Of a DNA stretch of 64,000 nucleotides, positions 16,132 to 24,172 are shown piece by piece; position 1 is the stretch's first letter; each line of letters starts with the position of its first letter. The notes under the pieces were generated by a model. That model searched no databases. It saw only the letters and a program-made list of their open reading frames with translations, and was not told where the DNA came from. The position numbers were made by a program, and so were the translations under genes. The DNA comes from JAJPHW01 sp963771505. GTDB lineage: Bacteria > Acidobacteriota > Terriglobia > Terriglobales > Acidobacteriaceae. The stretch is taken from assembly GCA_963771505.1 (NCBI GenBank), contig CAVYTO010000002.1, positions 496,001 through 560,000 on the forward strand. The letters are read 5' to 3'.

Positions 16132-17988
16132 ATGCTTCGCCGACTTCTTCTACCGCTTTGTCTGACCTTAGCTCCCGCGCTGCTGGGATTTTCTAAGCCC
16201 GACAGCTGGCTTCAAGTCCGAAGTCAGCATTTCGTGGTAATCAGCAACGCTAGCGAGAAAGATGCCAGGCATGTGGCCGACCAATTCGAGAAGATGCGCA
16301 GCATGTTCCAAGCCGCATTTCCTCGGCTGCAAGTCGATCCGCCGTCCCCGATTATCGTTATCGCCGTAAAGAACGATAAAGATTTTCGCGCGCTTGAACC
16401 GGCCGACTATCTCGCCAAAGGAATGCTCAAGTTAGGCGGACTGTTCCTCCGCGTGCCCGACAAGAACTATGTGTTGCTGCGACTCGATATCGACAACGAA
16501 CAGCATCCTTATGCTGTGGTCTATCACGAATACACACATCTTCTATGCAGCAAAGCGGAAGACTGGATGCCGCTCTGGCTGAATGAAGGCTTCGCGCAAT
16601 TTTTTGAGAATACCGATATCAGAGGCAAGGATATTTCGTCCGGCGAGCCCAGCATAAACAACATTCTGCTTTTGCGGCAGAACAAACTCTTGCCATTGTC
16701 GACCTTGTTAGCAGTCGATCACAGTTCGCCTTACTACCATGAAGAAAACAAGGGATCGATTTTCTACGCCGAGTCATGGGCTTTAACGCACTACTTCGAG
16801 ATACAAGACGAGACGAACGGCACTCACCATCTTGCGGACTACATTCAGTTGGTAGCCGGAAACATCGATCCAGTGACGGCGGGAACGAAAGCGTTCGGCG
16901 ACCTCAACAAACTCCAGAAGACCCTGGAACTCTACGTCACCCAAGGGCATTTTATGCAGTTCGCCATGAAGGCCCCGATACAAGTCGACGATTCAGCCTT
17001 CGTCGCAACGCCGCTGACCACGGATCAGGCCGACGCTATACGTGCGGACTTCCTCGCATACAACCGCCGAACCGAGGACGCGAAGTCATTGCTGGAAAAT
17101 GTTCTGAAGGATGATCCGAAGAACGCGCAGGCGCATGAAACCATGGGCCACATCGAATTTCAGAGCGGCAATCTGGACAAAGCGCGTTCCTGGTACCAAC
17201 AGGCCATCAATCTCGATTCGCAGAGTTATCTCGCACACTATTATTTTGCCGCCATCAGTTTGAGGGATGGGCCTCCAAACGCCGAACTGTCAAAGCAAGT
17301 GGAGGCTAGCCTGAGAGCGGCGATTAAACTCAATCCCGATTTCGCACCGTCTTACGATTTATTTACTGTGCTCTGCCTCATGAGGCGCGACGGACTCGAG
17401 GAAGCGCACCACATGAGTTTGATGGCGGTACAACTGGATCCCGGGAATGTTCGTTACCGAGTCAACGCGGGCGAAGTGCTCATGCAGATGAACCAGGCCG
17501 CGAACGCGATCATGGTTTTCAAGACCGCGAAGAAGATGGCCAGGACGCCTGAGGAATCCGAACAAGCCGGTAATGCGCTGATGATGGCGGAGCGCTTCCA
17601 AAATCAGCGCAACGATATTCCCGACCCAGAATTAGTGGGAGACCAATCGCCGCAAACAAAGCTGGTGGCTGACGCTTCCGCGCCACCAGTTCTCGCTCGC
17701 GTCCACGAACTCAAGGGCCCGAAGCATCAAGCCATCGGACTTCTGAAGGACGTGCGATGTTCGGGCACTTCGGCGATGGAGTTTAATGTGGTCGCTAAGA
17801 CCAAGACAACGCTGCTACATTCCGACAATTACATGAAGATCGAGTTCAGCGCGCTCGGATTTACGCCGTCCGGAGATCTGAATCCATGCACCGACCTGCA
17901 AAATCTGCATGGTCGAGTTCAGTTCGTCGACTCAGCTACCGCAGGTGAGCCGGGACAGGTCGTGGCTGTGGAACTAAGCCAACCCTAA
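16132..17988 (+). CDS. Secreted peptidase-MA-like (gluzincin) protein with TPR repeats
   Basis: About 618 residues. A signal peptide (LRRLLLPLCLTLAPALLGFS) is followed by a zinc-peptidase domain (about 25-280) with the HExxH motif in VVYHEYTHLLC and the downstream glutamate in LWLNEGFAQFFENT, the gluzincin pattern. Residues about 310-500 hold tetratricopeptide repeats (e.g. NAQAHETMGHIEFQSGNLDKA and following units). A C-terminal beta domain of about 100 residues contains two Cys. I prefer ATG 16132 over GTG 16120, and neither has a good ribosome-binding site. The last codons overlap the 3' end of the convergent hydrolase gene by 4 bp. Confidence 0.85.
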   Translation: MLRRLLLPLCLTLAPALLGFSKPDSWLQVRSQHFVVISNASEKDARHVADQFEKMRSMFQAAFPRLQVDPPSPIIVIAVKNDKDFRALEPADYLAKGMLKLGGLFLRVPDKNYVLLRLDIDNEQHPYAVVYHEYTHLLCSKAEDWMPLWLNEGFAQFFENTDIRGKDISSGEPSINNILLLRQNKLLPLSTLLAVDHSSPYYHEENKGSIFYAESWALTHYFEIQDETNGTHHLADYIQLVAGNIDPVTAGTKAFGDLNKLQKTLELYVTQGHFMQFAMKAPIQVDDSAFVATPLTTDQADAIRADFLAYNRRTEDAKSLLENVLKDDPKNAQAHETMGHIEFQSGNLDKARSWYQQAINLDSQSYLAHYYFAAISLRDGPPNAELSKQVEASLRAAIKLNPDFAPSYDLFTVLCLMRRDGLEEAHHMSLMAVQLDPGNVRYRVNAGEVLMQMNQAANAIMVFKTAKKMARTPEESEQAGNALMMAERFQNQRNDIPDPELVGDQSPQTKLVADASAPPVLARVHELKGPKHQAIGLLKDVRCSGTSAMEFNVVAKTKTTLLHSDNYMKIEFSALGFTPSGDLNPCTDLQNLHGRVQFVDSATAGEPGQVVAVELSQP

Positions 17989-18779
17989 ATCTGCTTGCTA
18001 AGGAAGTCCCGCAGCAATTCTCCAGCCTCGTCTGGCCTTTCCCACGGAGAATAGTGTCCGGCCCGATGAATGACCTTCATCTGGCTTCCGGCGATGTGGC
18101 GATGCATCAATTCCGCTTCCGGCGGTCCCGTCATGGAATCTTCGTCCCCGGTGACGATGAGGGTCGGCACATTGATGCCCTTCAATGTTTCCACGGAATC
18201 AGGGCGTGCCGCCATGCCGAGCAGGATCGCGGCTACACGTTCGGCGGACGCCATCCGCATCATGCGCAGCGCCCCTTCAACTAAATCTGGACGCGACGTC
18301 TGCGTGCTCGTGCCCATCAGAATGGGGACGAGATTCTGGAAAAATTGCTCCGTACCGGATTTCAATACTTCAGCCGCAGCTTGCGAGCGAGCCTTGCGAG
18401 TTTCAGCATCGTCGGCTTGGGCTTTTGTGTTAATCAGGGCAAGCGCGGAAACCCGGTCGCGGTGCTGCCGCCAAAATTCAAACAGCGCATATCCACCGAT
18501 GGAAACGCCAGCCAGCGGAGCACGACCGATTCCCTCCTCATCAAGAATGCGGGCAATGTCGCCAACGTGCTTGGCCATCGACACCGGGCCTTCGCCGGCT
18601 TCGGAGCCTCCATGGCCACGCAGATCAGGAAGGATGAACGTGAATTGCTCAAGCAACGCCTGGGCGGCGGGAAGCCAGAATTCATGGTGGACTGGAAACG
18701 GATGGAGAACGACAACCGGCGAACCCTTGCCCAGGACTTCGTAAGAAATTTTAGCGTCGCCACTGCGAACTGTTTTCAT
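17985..18779 (-). CDS. Alpha/beta-hydrolase fold protein
   Basis: A 264-residue single-domain hydrolase. The nucleophile elbow is GVSIGG (Ser near residue 95), the oxyanion-hole strand is VVVLHPFPVHHEFW, the acid is likely the Asp in VTGDEDSM, and the catalytic His lies in IHRAGHYSPWERPDE. LPDLRGHGGS is the usual second strand motif. Close relatives include 3-oxoadipate enol-lactonases and non-haem haloperoxidase-like esterases, but there is no aromatic-degradation gene nearby, so the substrate is unknown. It is cytosolic, with no signal peptide. Start is ATG 18779, just 13 nt from the stop of the PspC gene upstream on the same strand. Confidence 0.85.
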   Translation of the reverse strand: MKTVRSGDAKISYEVLGKGSPVVVLHPFPVHHEFWLPAAQALLEQFTFILPDLRGHGGSEAGEGPVSMAKHVGDIARILDEEGIGRAPLAGVSIGGYALFEFWRQHRDRVSALALINTKAQADDAETRKARSQAAAEVLKSGTEQFFQNLVPILMGTSTQTSRPDLVEGALRMMRMASAERVAAILLGMAARPDSVETLKGINVPTLIVTGDEDSMTGPPEAELMHRHIAGSQMKVIHRAGHYSPWERPDEAGELLRDFLSKQI

Positions 18780-18792
18780 GACGACGATTACA

Positions 18793-19110
18793 TCACATCG
18801 GCGGATTGGTCACATACTGGCCCGACGCCACAGGCAGCATCAACGGCTCTTCGGGAATTGCGATCCACGCAATGGGATACGCGAACAATCCAATGCCGGT
18901 TAAGATCGCGACGATCAGCCACACCGCTCGAACCAGCGTTACATCCAGATCGAAATATTCCGAGAGACCGGCGCACACGCCGGCGATCTTCCTGCCTGCC
19001 CGAGGTCGAACCAGCCGCCGTCGAGCCACAACCGCGCCGACCCTTTTGCCACAGTAGGCGCATAGATTAGCGTCATCTTGAATCACTTTTCCGCAAAAGT
19101 TGCAGTACAT
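18793..19110 (-). CDS. Zinc-ribbon PspC-domain protein
   Basis: A 105-residue protein that begins with a zinc ribbon (CNFCGK...CAYCGKRV) and continues with a PspC domain (about 38-95): RKIAGVCAGLSEYFDLDVTLVRAVWLI is the family signature, followed by a transmembrane helix and IAWIAIPEEP. PspC domains act in phage-shock or envelope-stress sensing in proteobacteria. The role here is inferred by domain only. Start ATG 19110 is supported by GGGAGG 7 nt upstream, and the longer frame from 19125 is not. It may be co-transcribed with the downstream hydrolase (13-nt gap). Confidence 0.85.
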   Translation of the reverse strand: MYCNFCGKVIQDDANLCAYCGKRVGAVVARRRLVRPRAGRKIAGVCAGLSEYFDLDVTLVRAVWLIVAILTGIGLFAYPIAWIAIPEEPLMLPVASGQYVTNPPM

Positions 19111-19182
19111 AACGAAACCTCCCATCTCAGTTCCAAATGGCTATTTCAAAGATACGCGATTCGCCGCTTTTTGGTTCCCGGC

Positions 19183-20412
19183 CTAATCGCCTTTGTACGG
19201 ATCCTTCAGATAAACGCCGGCCGTCTGCGCCAGCTCCGATTTTCCGTCGGCCGCGATCACGGACTGGTATTTCTTTACGGCAAGGTCGCGCTTCTGCGAA
19301 CGATCGTACATTTCTCCGGCAGCAAGATTGGCTTTCAGCAGGACGTCTGGATCGGGGTGCGTCACTGAGCTGACTTGGTCGTAAGCACTTGCCGCGCCGG
19401 CATAATCCTTCCGGTCTCGTAAGAGTTCTCCAAGGCTGAAAGCGGCGATCTCGTAATGAAGCCCGGCAAACTTGCCGTCGTGGCCCGCTTGGTAAATCCG
19501 TCGATAAACCGCTGCCGCTTGGTCGAACTGGCCGGAATCGCGCAGCAGATTTCCTTCTTCAAGCGCCATCAGGATGTTTCGAGGATAATGCGCGATAAGG
19601 TCTCGGGCCCAAACTAGGGCATCCTGAAAACGCCGCTCTCGCCGCAGAAATAGCACCAGCAGAATTTTTGCGTCAGCGCTGGTTTCTCCCTTTCCCCCTG
19701 CGCAATCCCTTAGGTATGCAAGACCCTTTTCTTTGTTGCCACTAAGGCCGAACACTCCTCCGGCGGTTCGCAAGCTCCAGGGCAGGCTGCCCAACACGAA
19801 AAGGTGGGTACCGACAATTAGCTTGGCTTGGACGGTCTGCGGTGCCAACTCCAGCACGTGTTCTTCGTCATGCCGCGCGCCCACTGCATTGCGCAGGGCC
19901 GATATCCATGCCCGCTGAACCAGCCCCGTGTAAACCGAAACCTGTGCCCGAGTCACACCGCGTGCGTATAGGGCGTCAATGTCGCTCGGATCGGCGGCCA
20001 ACTTTGCATTCTCGAGATTCAAGGCCCGCTCGCTTAGGTCCTGAAATTCCGCTTGGAACTTGGGATCGGGCGGCCCGTGTGGCGTTTTGATGAAGTGGTC
20101 GTTGGCATATTCTCCCGTATTCAGCAGGCCACGCCTGTACATTTCGTGATAAAGCACCGCCGTCATGTAGTGATTCACGGCGAAAGGGTCGTCGGGATGG
20201 CGCTGGAGGACTGTACCGAACTCCTGTAACGCCCGGTCGTATTCGAGATTGTAAAAATGGTCGAAAGCAGAGGCGTTGAGCGGATCGGCGGGTCGCATCG
20301 ACATCCGCTCGAACGGGTCTGAAGCGGAAACGCTGTTTTGAGCCTGTCCGGCCGCGCAGAAAGACGCAATGAGAAGTAGTGGAAACAGTGCAGCCGGGTT
20401 GCGGACGGGCAA
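19183..20412 (-). CDS. Secreted TPR-repeat protein
   Basis: A 409-residue protein with a signal peptide (FPLLLIASFCAAGQAQ) and several TPR-like helical hairpins, clearest at LGELLRDRKDYAGAASAYDQV and the C-terminal AGEMYDRSQKRDLAVKKYQSVI. The start codon is TTG at 20412, chosen because AGGAGG sits 5 nt upstream and the signal peptide follows directly. No ATG in frame gives as good a start. It is probably a periplasmic scaffold with no catalytic motif. It is convergent with nothing and not clearly in an operon. Confidence 0.8.
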   Translation of the reverse strand: MPVRNPAALFPLLLIASFCAAGQAQNSVSASDPFERMSMRPADPLNASAFDHFYNLEYDRALQEFGTVLQRHPDDPFAVNHYMTAVLYHEMYRRGLLNTGEYANDHFIKTPHGPPDPKFQAEFQDLSERALNLENAKLAADPSDIDALYARGVTRAQVSVYTGLVQRAWISALRNAVGARHDEEHVLELAPQTVQAKLIVGTHLFVLGSLPWSLRTAGGVFGLSGNKEKGLAYLRDCAGGKGETSADAKILLVLFLRRERRFQDALVWARDLIAHYPRNILMALEEGNLLRDSGQFDQAAAVYRRIYQAGHDGKFAGLHYEIAAFSLGELLRDRKDYAGAASAYDQVSSVTHPDPDVLLKANLAAGEMYDRSQKRDLAVKKYQSVIAADGKSELAQTAGVYLKDPYKGD

Positions 20413-20654
20413 GAAATCCTCCTGGTTTCGAGTCTAACCCAACGGGCGAGAACCAGCGTCATAACGGCGAACGTTAGCGCTGCTGCGCGCTCTCCATGCC
20501 TATAATCGCTCAGTCAGATTTTCATTTCGAACGTAAATATTGCTTGATCAGTAAACTTAGATCTCCCGATCCGCAAAATTCAGTGTTGCCGCTGAACAAT
20601 TTACAGGTTTTTGAGGATGGCCTTTCACTTGCGAATACGCTAGAAGCAAATCCC

Positions 20655-21095
20655 ATGGCTGGCATAGCGCAAAACCCGCAGGCGGACTTCTGGCAGAGGC
20701 CTGTCGAATTCCCTATCCCTTCGCTGGTTGGTTTCAAACGAGCCCTCCCCAATTCTTGCGCAACGTGCAAAAGCGAATTCCTGGTCGGGGCCAGGTTCTG
20801 TCATTCCTGTGGTGCGGCTAGGCAGGCAACGAGCGCAGAGACCGAGTTGGCAGGCGGCATTAGCGGTTCTTCCAACAAGCCGTTGGCCCAGTTAGGACTG
20901 ACGTTCGGACTGTCGGGCGCGCCACTGATTGCCTTCGCTGTTGGATTGTTATGCTTGGTGGCTGCGTTGTTGGTGGGAATTCTTCATCCCACTTACGATG
21001 CGTTGGACTTTCAAGCTCTTCAGTGGTGGCGATTGCAGTGGCTGATCAGCGCGTTAGCGGCGTTTGCCGCAGGCATACTCCTCAAGCGTTTGTAA
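20655..21095 (+). CDS. Zinc-ribbon membrane protein
   Basis: About 146 residues from ATG 20655. A single zinc ribbon (CATCKSEFLVGARFCHSCGA) is followed by a linker and two hydrophobic helices (APLIAFAVGLLCLVAALLVGI and LISALAAFAAGILL). The frame is open further upstream to ATG 20496, which would add 53 residues without recognisable features, and the true start is uncertain because neither has a strong ribosome-binding site. Zinc-ribbon-plus-helices proteins recur in this window (18793, 39000), so this may be a lineage habit. Function unknown. Confidence 0.65.
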   Translation: MAGIAQNPQADFWQRPVEFPIPSLVGFKRALPNSCATCKSEFLVGARFCHSCGAARQATSAETELAGGISGSSNKPLAQLGLTFGLSGAPLIAFAVGLLCLVAALLVGILHPTYDALDFQALQWWRLQWLISALAAFAAGILLKRL

Positions 21096-21115
21096 TTTCT
21101 CCCCCTCCTGAAATG

Positions 21116-21964
21116 TCACGAGTGCACCGGCTCTGGATCTGGGACGTTAACTGGCCTGCGCTGACCGCTCCTGTATAGGTGATGAACAGGTCCGACGCCT
21201 CGCCCAATTGGTTGAGCGTTGGCTATCGCTGCGGAAATGTATGCCTTCGCCAGCAGAACGGCCTCCGGAAGACCGCGTCCGTGGGCTAGGTGACAGGCAA
21301 TCGCTGTGGCGAAAGCGCATCCGGTGCCGTGGGTCGAATTTGATCGTAGCTTGGGAGAGCGAAAGACTTCCTGTTGGGTTCCCGAAGAATCGGTGAAACT
21401 CAATAGATCGATCGCGGTTTCCAGGTGGCCGCCTGTGATCACCACTGCCTTGGCGCCCATTTCATGCAGCTTTTTGGCCGCAGAACGCATTTCCGGGAGA
21501 TTCCTGACCTCCAGTCCAGTCAGGGCGGCGGCTTCTGCAATGTTTGGGGTGATCAGCGTTGCCAGTGGGAAAATTCGTTCCCGCAACACGCTGGCGCCCT
21601 TTTTATCCACCAATTCAGCGCCGGAAGTGGAACTCATGACCGGGTCGACCACGATATTTCGGCATTCCGAGCGTTGAAGAAACTCCGCGACAGCTACGGC
21701 TGCTTTCATGGATCCGAGCATCCCCACCCGGATCGAGGCTATTTCGACATCCGCGGCCAGTTCGTCGAGGCTTTCGGAAATTAGTTCCGGCGACACCGGG
21801 CTCAAGCGCCGCACTCCAGCGGTCGACTGCACGGTCATCGCCGTGATCACACTTACTCCGTAGCATCCATGGGCGGATATCGTCTTTATGTCGGCGGTCA
21901 CGCCAGCCCCCGAGGAGGGATCGAATCCGGCGATACTTAGAACGATGGGTGGGCAGAGGCTCAT
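21116..21964 (-). CDS. thiD: Hydroxymethylpyrimidine / phosphomethylpyrimidine kinase
   Basis: A 282-residue ribokinase-fold enzyme for two successive phosphorylations in thiamine pyrophosphate synthesis. Key motifs are SIAGFDPSSGAGVTADIKT at the N-terminus, VVDPVMSSTSG, LITPNIAEAAALTG and the anion-hole/catalytic segment STHGTGCAFATAIA. Length is slightly above the usual 265 because of a C-terminal tail (about 25 residues, Pro/Val-rich). Start is ATG 21964. No TPP riboswitch (THI-box) is evident in the upstream 420 bp, and no other thi gene adjoins. Confidence 0.94.
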   Translation of the reverse strand: MSLCPPIVLSIAGFDPSSGAGVTADIKTISAHGCYGVSVITAMTVQSTAGVRRLSPVSPELISESLDELAADVEIASIRVGMLGSMKAAVAVAEFLQRSECRNIVVDPVMSSTSGAELVDKKGASVLRERIFPLATLITPNIAEAAALTGLEVRNLPEMRSAAKKLHEMGAKAVVITGGHLETAIDLLSFTDSSGTQQEVFRSPKLRSNSTHGTGCAFATAIACHLAHGRGLPEAVLLAKAYISAAIANAQPIGRGVGPVHHLYRSGQRRPVNVPDPEPVHS

Positions 21965-22140
21965 ATTCGAAATCTACTCGAAATCGAACTGATTACAAGT
22001 GCGCGGGTGGTTCGCTAGAGAAAAATTGTGATTTCTAACCAGGAAATCGAAGAGGCCAGAGCGGTTATGAGTATGCAAACAATGAGGTTTGTGCGTAAAC
22101 CATCCTCAACTGGCTGAAAACATTCATGATGCAAATTTTG

Positions 22141-22168
22141 CGTAACTACAGTCGCCAAGGTAGTTACG
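22141..22168. repeat. Perfect 9-bp inverted repeat (operator-like)
   Basis: CGTAACTAC (22141-22149) and GTAGTTACG (22160-22168) are perfect reverse complements separated by 10 bp. The arm-to-arm spacing of 19 bp suits a dimeric regulator binding on one face of the helix. No T-tract follows. Confidence 0.6.
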
Positions 22169-22287
22169 ACTCAGTAAACAGTTAAATCATTTGTTTTGTT
22201 GAGTGTAGGTGTGCCAACTTAGAACAATCAATAAGTTACGTAAGCCAACTATAACTCCGCAGTAACCTTACTACATGCTTTTCCCGG

Positions 22288-22316
22288 TTGACACCCCGCT
22301 TTCGGCTCCCTAGCAT
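22288..22316 (+). promoter_or_regulatory. Sigma-70-type promoter for the RlpA-like gene
   Basis: A consensus -35 TTGACA (22288-22293), a 17-bp spacer and a -10 TAGCAT (22311-22316; 4 of 6 to TATAAT). Transcription would begin near 22323, giving a 5' leader of about 60 nt before the ATG. Confidence 0.6.
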
Positions 22317-22385
22317 CGTTAGAGCAGTTCAATGCGCGCAGCTTCACAAACAGGAGAGTAAATCCTAGATATGCGAGGTGACTGA

Positions 22386-22874
22386 ATGCGAGGAATTTTT
22401 GCCGAAGGTCTGGCCATGATTTTAGTGGTGGCAGGGTCTGGAGCGGCGCAGGCGCCTAACAAGGCGAGACTGGCACCGAAATCGAGCACTGGGGTAGCGC
22501 AGATCGCGAGCGTCCCCGCGAAGAAGGCTCGTCCGTATGAGGTTGGAACCGCCTCCTGGTACGGAGAGGCGTTTGACGGAAAGACGACCGCCAGCGGGGA
22601 GCCCTATAACATGTTCGACTTGACGGCTGCTCACCCGGATCTGCCTTTGGGCAGCATGGTAAGGGTCACAAACCTGCGCAACCGCAAGTCGGTTGTAGTG
22701 CGCATTAACGACCGTGGACCGATGGTTCCGGGACGGATTATCGACGTCTCGTTCAGCGCGGCTCACGCCCTGCAATTCAACCGGTCTGGACTGCAAAGAG
22801 TCCGGCTCGACGTAGTCCATCCCGAAAAAGCTCCTACACAGCTCGTCGCCATGTCGCAACCAATGGCGAATTAG
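22386..22874 (+). CDS. RlpA-like septal lytic transglycosylase (short form)
   Basis: A 162-residue exported protein with a short hydrophobic N-terminal stretch (GLAMILVVAGSGAAQA) and a double-psi beta-barrel domain (about 50-150). Signature motifs are GTASWYGEAFDGKTTASGE, LPLGSMVRVTNLRN and the catalytic-Asp region VRINDRGPMVPGRIIDVS. RlpA enzymes cleave peptidoglycan strands lacking stem peptides at the septum. The usual C-terminal SPOR domain is missing, so septal targeting by denuded glycan is unlikely. GAGGTG 5 nt upstream supports ATG 22386. It lies 26 nt before pyrF on the same strand. Confidence 0.87.
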   Translation: MRGIFAEGLAMILVVAGSGAAQAPNKARLAPKSSTGVAQIASVPAKKARPYEVGTASWYGEAFDGKTTASGEPYNMFDLTAAHPDLPLGSMVRVTNLRNRKSVVVRINDRGPMVPGRIIDVSFSAAHALQFNRSGLQRVRLDVVHPEKAPTQLVAMSQPMAN

Positions 22875-22900
22875 CTCCAATCCCTCTAAAATCTGGAGGG

Positions 22901-23623
22901 ATGCAAAAATCTGACAATTCGCGGTTAATCGTAGCTTTGGATGTCCCGTCCGCAGCAGCGGCTGATCGTTTAGTCGCCGCTGTTGGGCGGGACGTTGTTT
23001 ACAAGATAGGACTCCAGCTCTTCACCGCCGAAGGTCCGTCTTTTGTCCGCCGAATGACTTCTGGCGGCCACCAGGTTTTCTTAGACTTGAAATTTCTGGA
23101 TATCCCGAACACCGTTTCCGGTGCGGTTGGTTCAGCGGCAAAGCTTGGGATCAGTATGCTGACTACTCACGCAAGCGGTGGGGAAAAAATGCTGAGAGCG
23201 GCGGTCGAAGCTGCAAGCGCTGCTGACTCGAAGGTTGCAGTGCTGGCGGTTACCGTTCTTACCAGCATGAATGAGAAAGCACTACAGGAAACTGGAGTTG
23301 CTGGCGGCTTGCTGGAGCAGGTTTTGAGGCTGGCCAAGACTGCTCTGGATTCAGGATGCCACGGAGTTGTGGCATCCGCGCATGAAGCGGCGGCCCTCAG
23401 GCGAGAGTTCGGAAACGATTTCCTGATCGTGACGCCCGGAGTCAGGCCGAAAGACGCCGCCCTCGGCGACCAATCCAGGGTGGTCACGCCAGCGGAAGCG
23501 ATTCACGCCGGCGCTTCCCACATCGTGGTCGGAAGACCAATCACTGAATCAAAAGATCCCCAAGCGGCGGCAAACGCCATTCTGCGGGAACTCAACCCGG
23601 AGTTCCGCGAACACAGCGCCTAG
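22901..23623 (+). CDS. pyrF: Orotidine 5'-phosphate decarboxylase
   Basis: A 240-residue TIM-barrel enzyme making UMP from OMP. The catalytic Lys/Asp network is in VFLDLKFLDIPNTV, the N-terminal strand is LIVALDVPS, and the phosphate-binding end is TPGVRP and ASHIVVGRPIT. Length is typical of the short bacterial class. The ATG at 22901 directly follows GGAGGG with almost no spacing, which is unusually tight for a ribosome-binding site. Its TAG overlaps the stop codon of the convergent zinc-ribbon gene. Confidence 0.95.
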   Translation: MQKSDNSRLIVALDVPSAAAADRLVAAVGRDVVYKIGLQLFTAEGPSFVRRMTSGGHQVFLDLKFLDIPNTVSGAVGSAAKLGISMLTTHASGGEKMLRAAVEAASAADSKVAVLAVTVLTSMNEKALQETGVAGGLLEQVLRLAKTALDSGCHGVVASAHEAAALRREFGNDFLIVTPGVRPKDAALGDQSRVVTPAEAIHAGASHIVVGRPITESKDPQAAANAILRELNPEFREHSA

Positions 23624-23799
23624 AGCTTTTCGAAGAACTCACACGCCGAGCAGGAAATAAAAATCCCGCCGGGAGTTCCGCGCTCGCGATCTTTCACGCG
23701 CTTCACGATGCGCGTGTTTTTACCGCATTTGGGGCAATCCGTACTCTTGGACGTGTCCATAACTTTTTTGCGATCGGCTGTCTTTGCAATCTTCGGCAT
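23620..23799 (-). CDS. 59-residue zinc-ribbon protein
   Basis: A complete small gene: AAGGAG lies 5 nt before ATG 23799, and the TAG occupies 23620-23622, inside the pyrF stop region. The product is basic at the N-terminus (MPKIAKTADRKKVMDTSK) and then has two Cys pairs (CPKCG, CSAC) about 27 residues apart, the zinc-ribbon spacing seen in TFIIS-like or ribosomal-protein-like ribbons. There is no membrane span. It could bind nucleic acid, but no specific function can be assigned. Confidence 0.75.
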   Translation of the reverse strand: MPKIAKTADRKKVMDTSKSTDCPKCGKNTRIVKRVKDRERGTPGGIFISCSACEFFEKL

Positions 23800-24172
23800 A
23801 CTTCTCCTTTAAGGTCGATGTCACTCGAAACAGCGGCGATAAACGGCTAACGCCCACCGCCAGCATAACTTTTTAGTGTGGGAGTGATTCGCAGAAGCGA
23901 CAGGGAGGCCTCCCAGCCGCAATTTCAGGTTCTACTCGCCTTCAGTAGTTTACATGATCGCCAATTCAGTGATGGGCTGCGCCCCAATCCTGCCAATGCA
24001 CGAGGTATTGCTGTTGATTCTCACGAAACTCCTCAGAGCCTGGGCCCCACTTAGCATGTCGCTGTCGTTGGCATTTTGCAGGCCAAGTTTGAGTGCCGAC
24101 GAAAACGACGCGATCCTCGGATACCGCGAACCTGCAACGACGGCTGTCAATAAGTGAAAAAGTAGAGCCGAA
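23800..24172. other. 372-bp gap with no supported gene
   Basis: Reading frames exist on both strands. One minus-strand frame running out of the VWFA gene region into this gap reads like protein (ALKLGLQNANDSDML, SGAQALRSFVRINSNTS), but it has no start signal, no recognised domain and overlaps the confident VWFA gene in another frame. It may be a decayed gene end. I see no RNA gene or terminator. Confidence 0.35.

Larger units (their letters stand above)
21965..22385. other. Intergenic region between divergent thiD and the RlpA-like gene
   Basis: About 420 bp without a gene and more A+T-rich than the neighbours. It holds one strong palindrome and one good promoter (listed separately). It also has several GTTA/TAAC-rich short inverted motifs (GTAAC, GTTAC) spread over 22130-22270, which could be sites for a DNA-binding regulator of one or both divergent genes. 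Confidence 0.5.
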
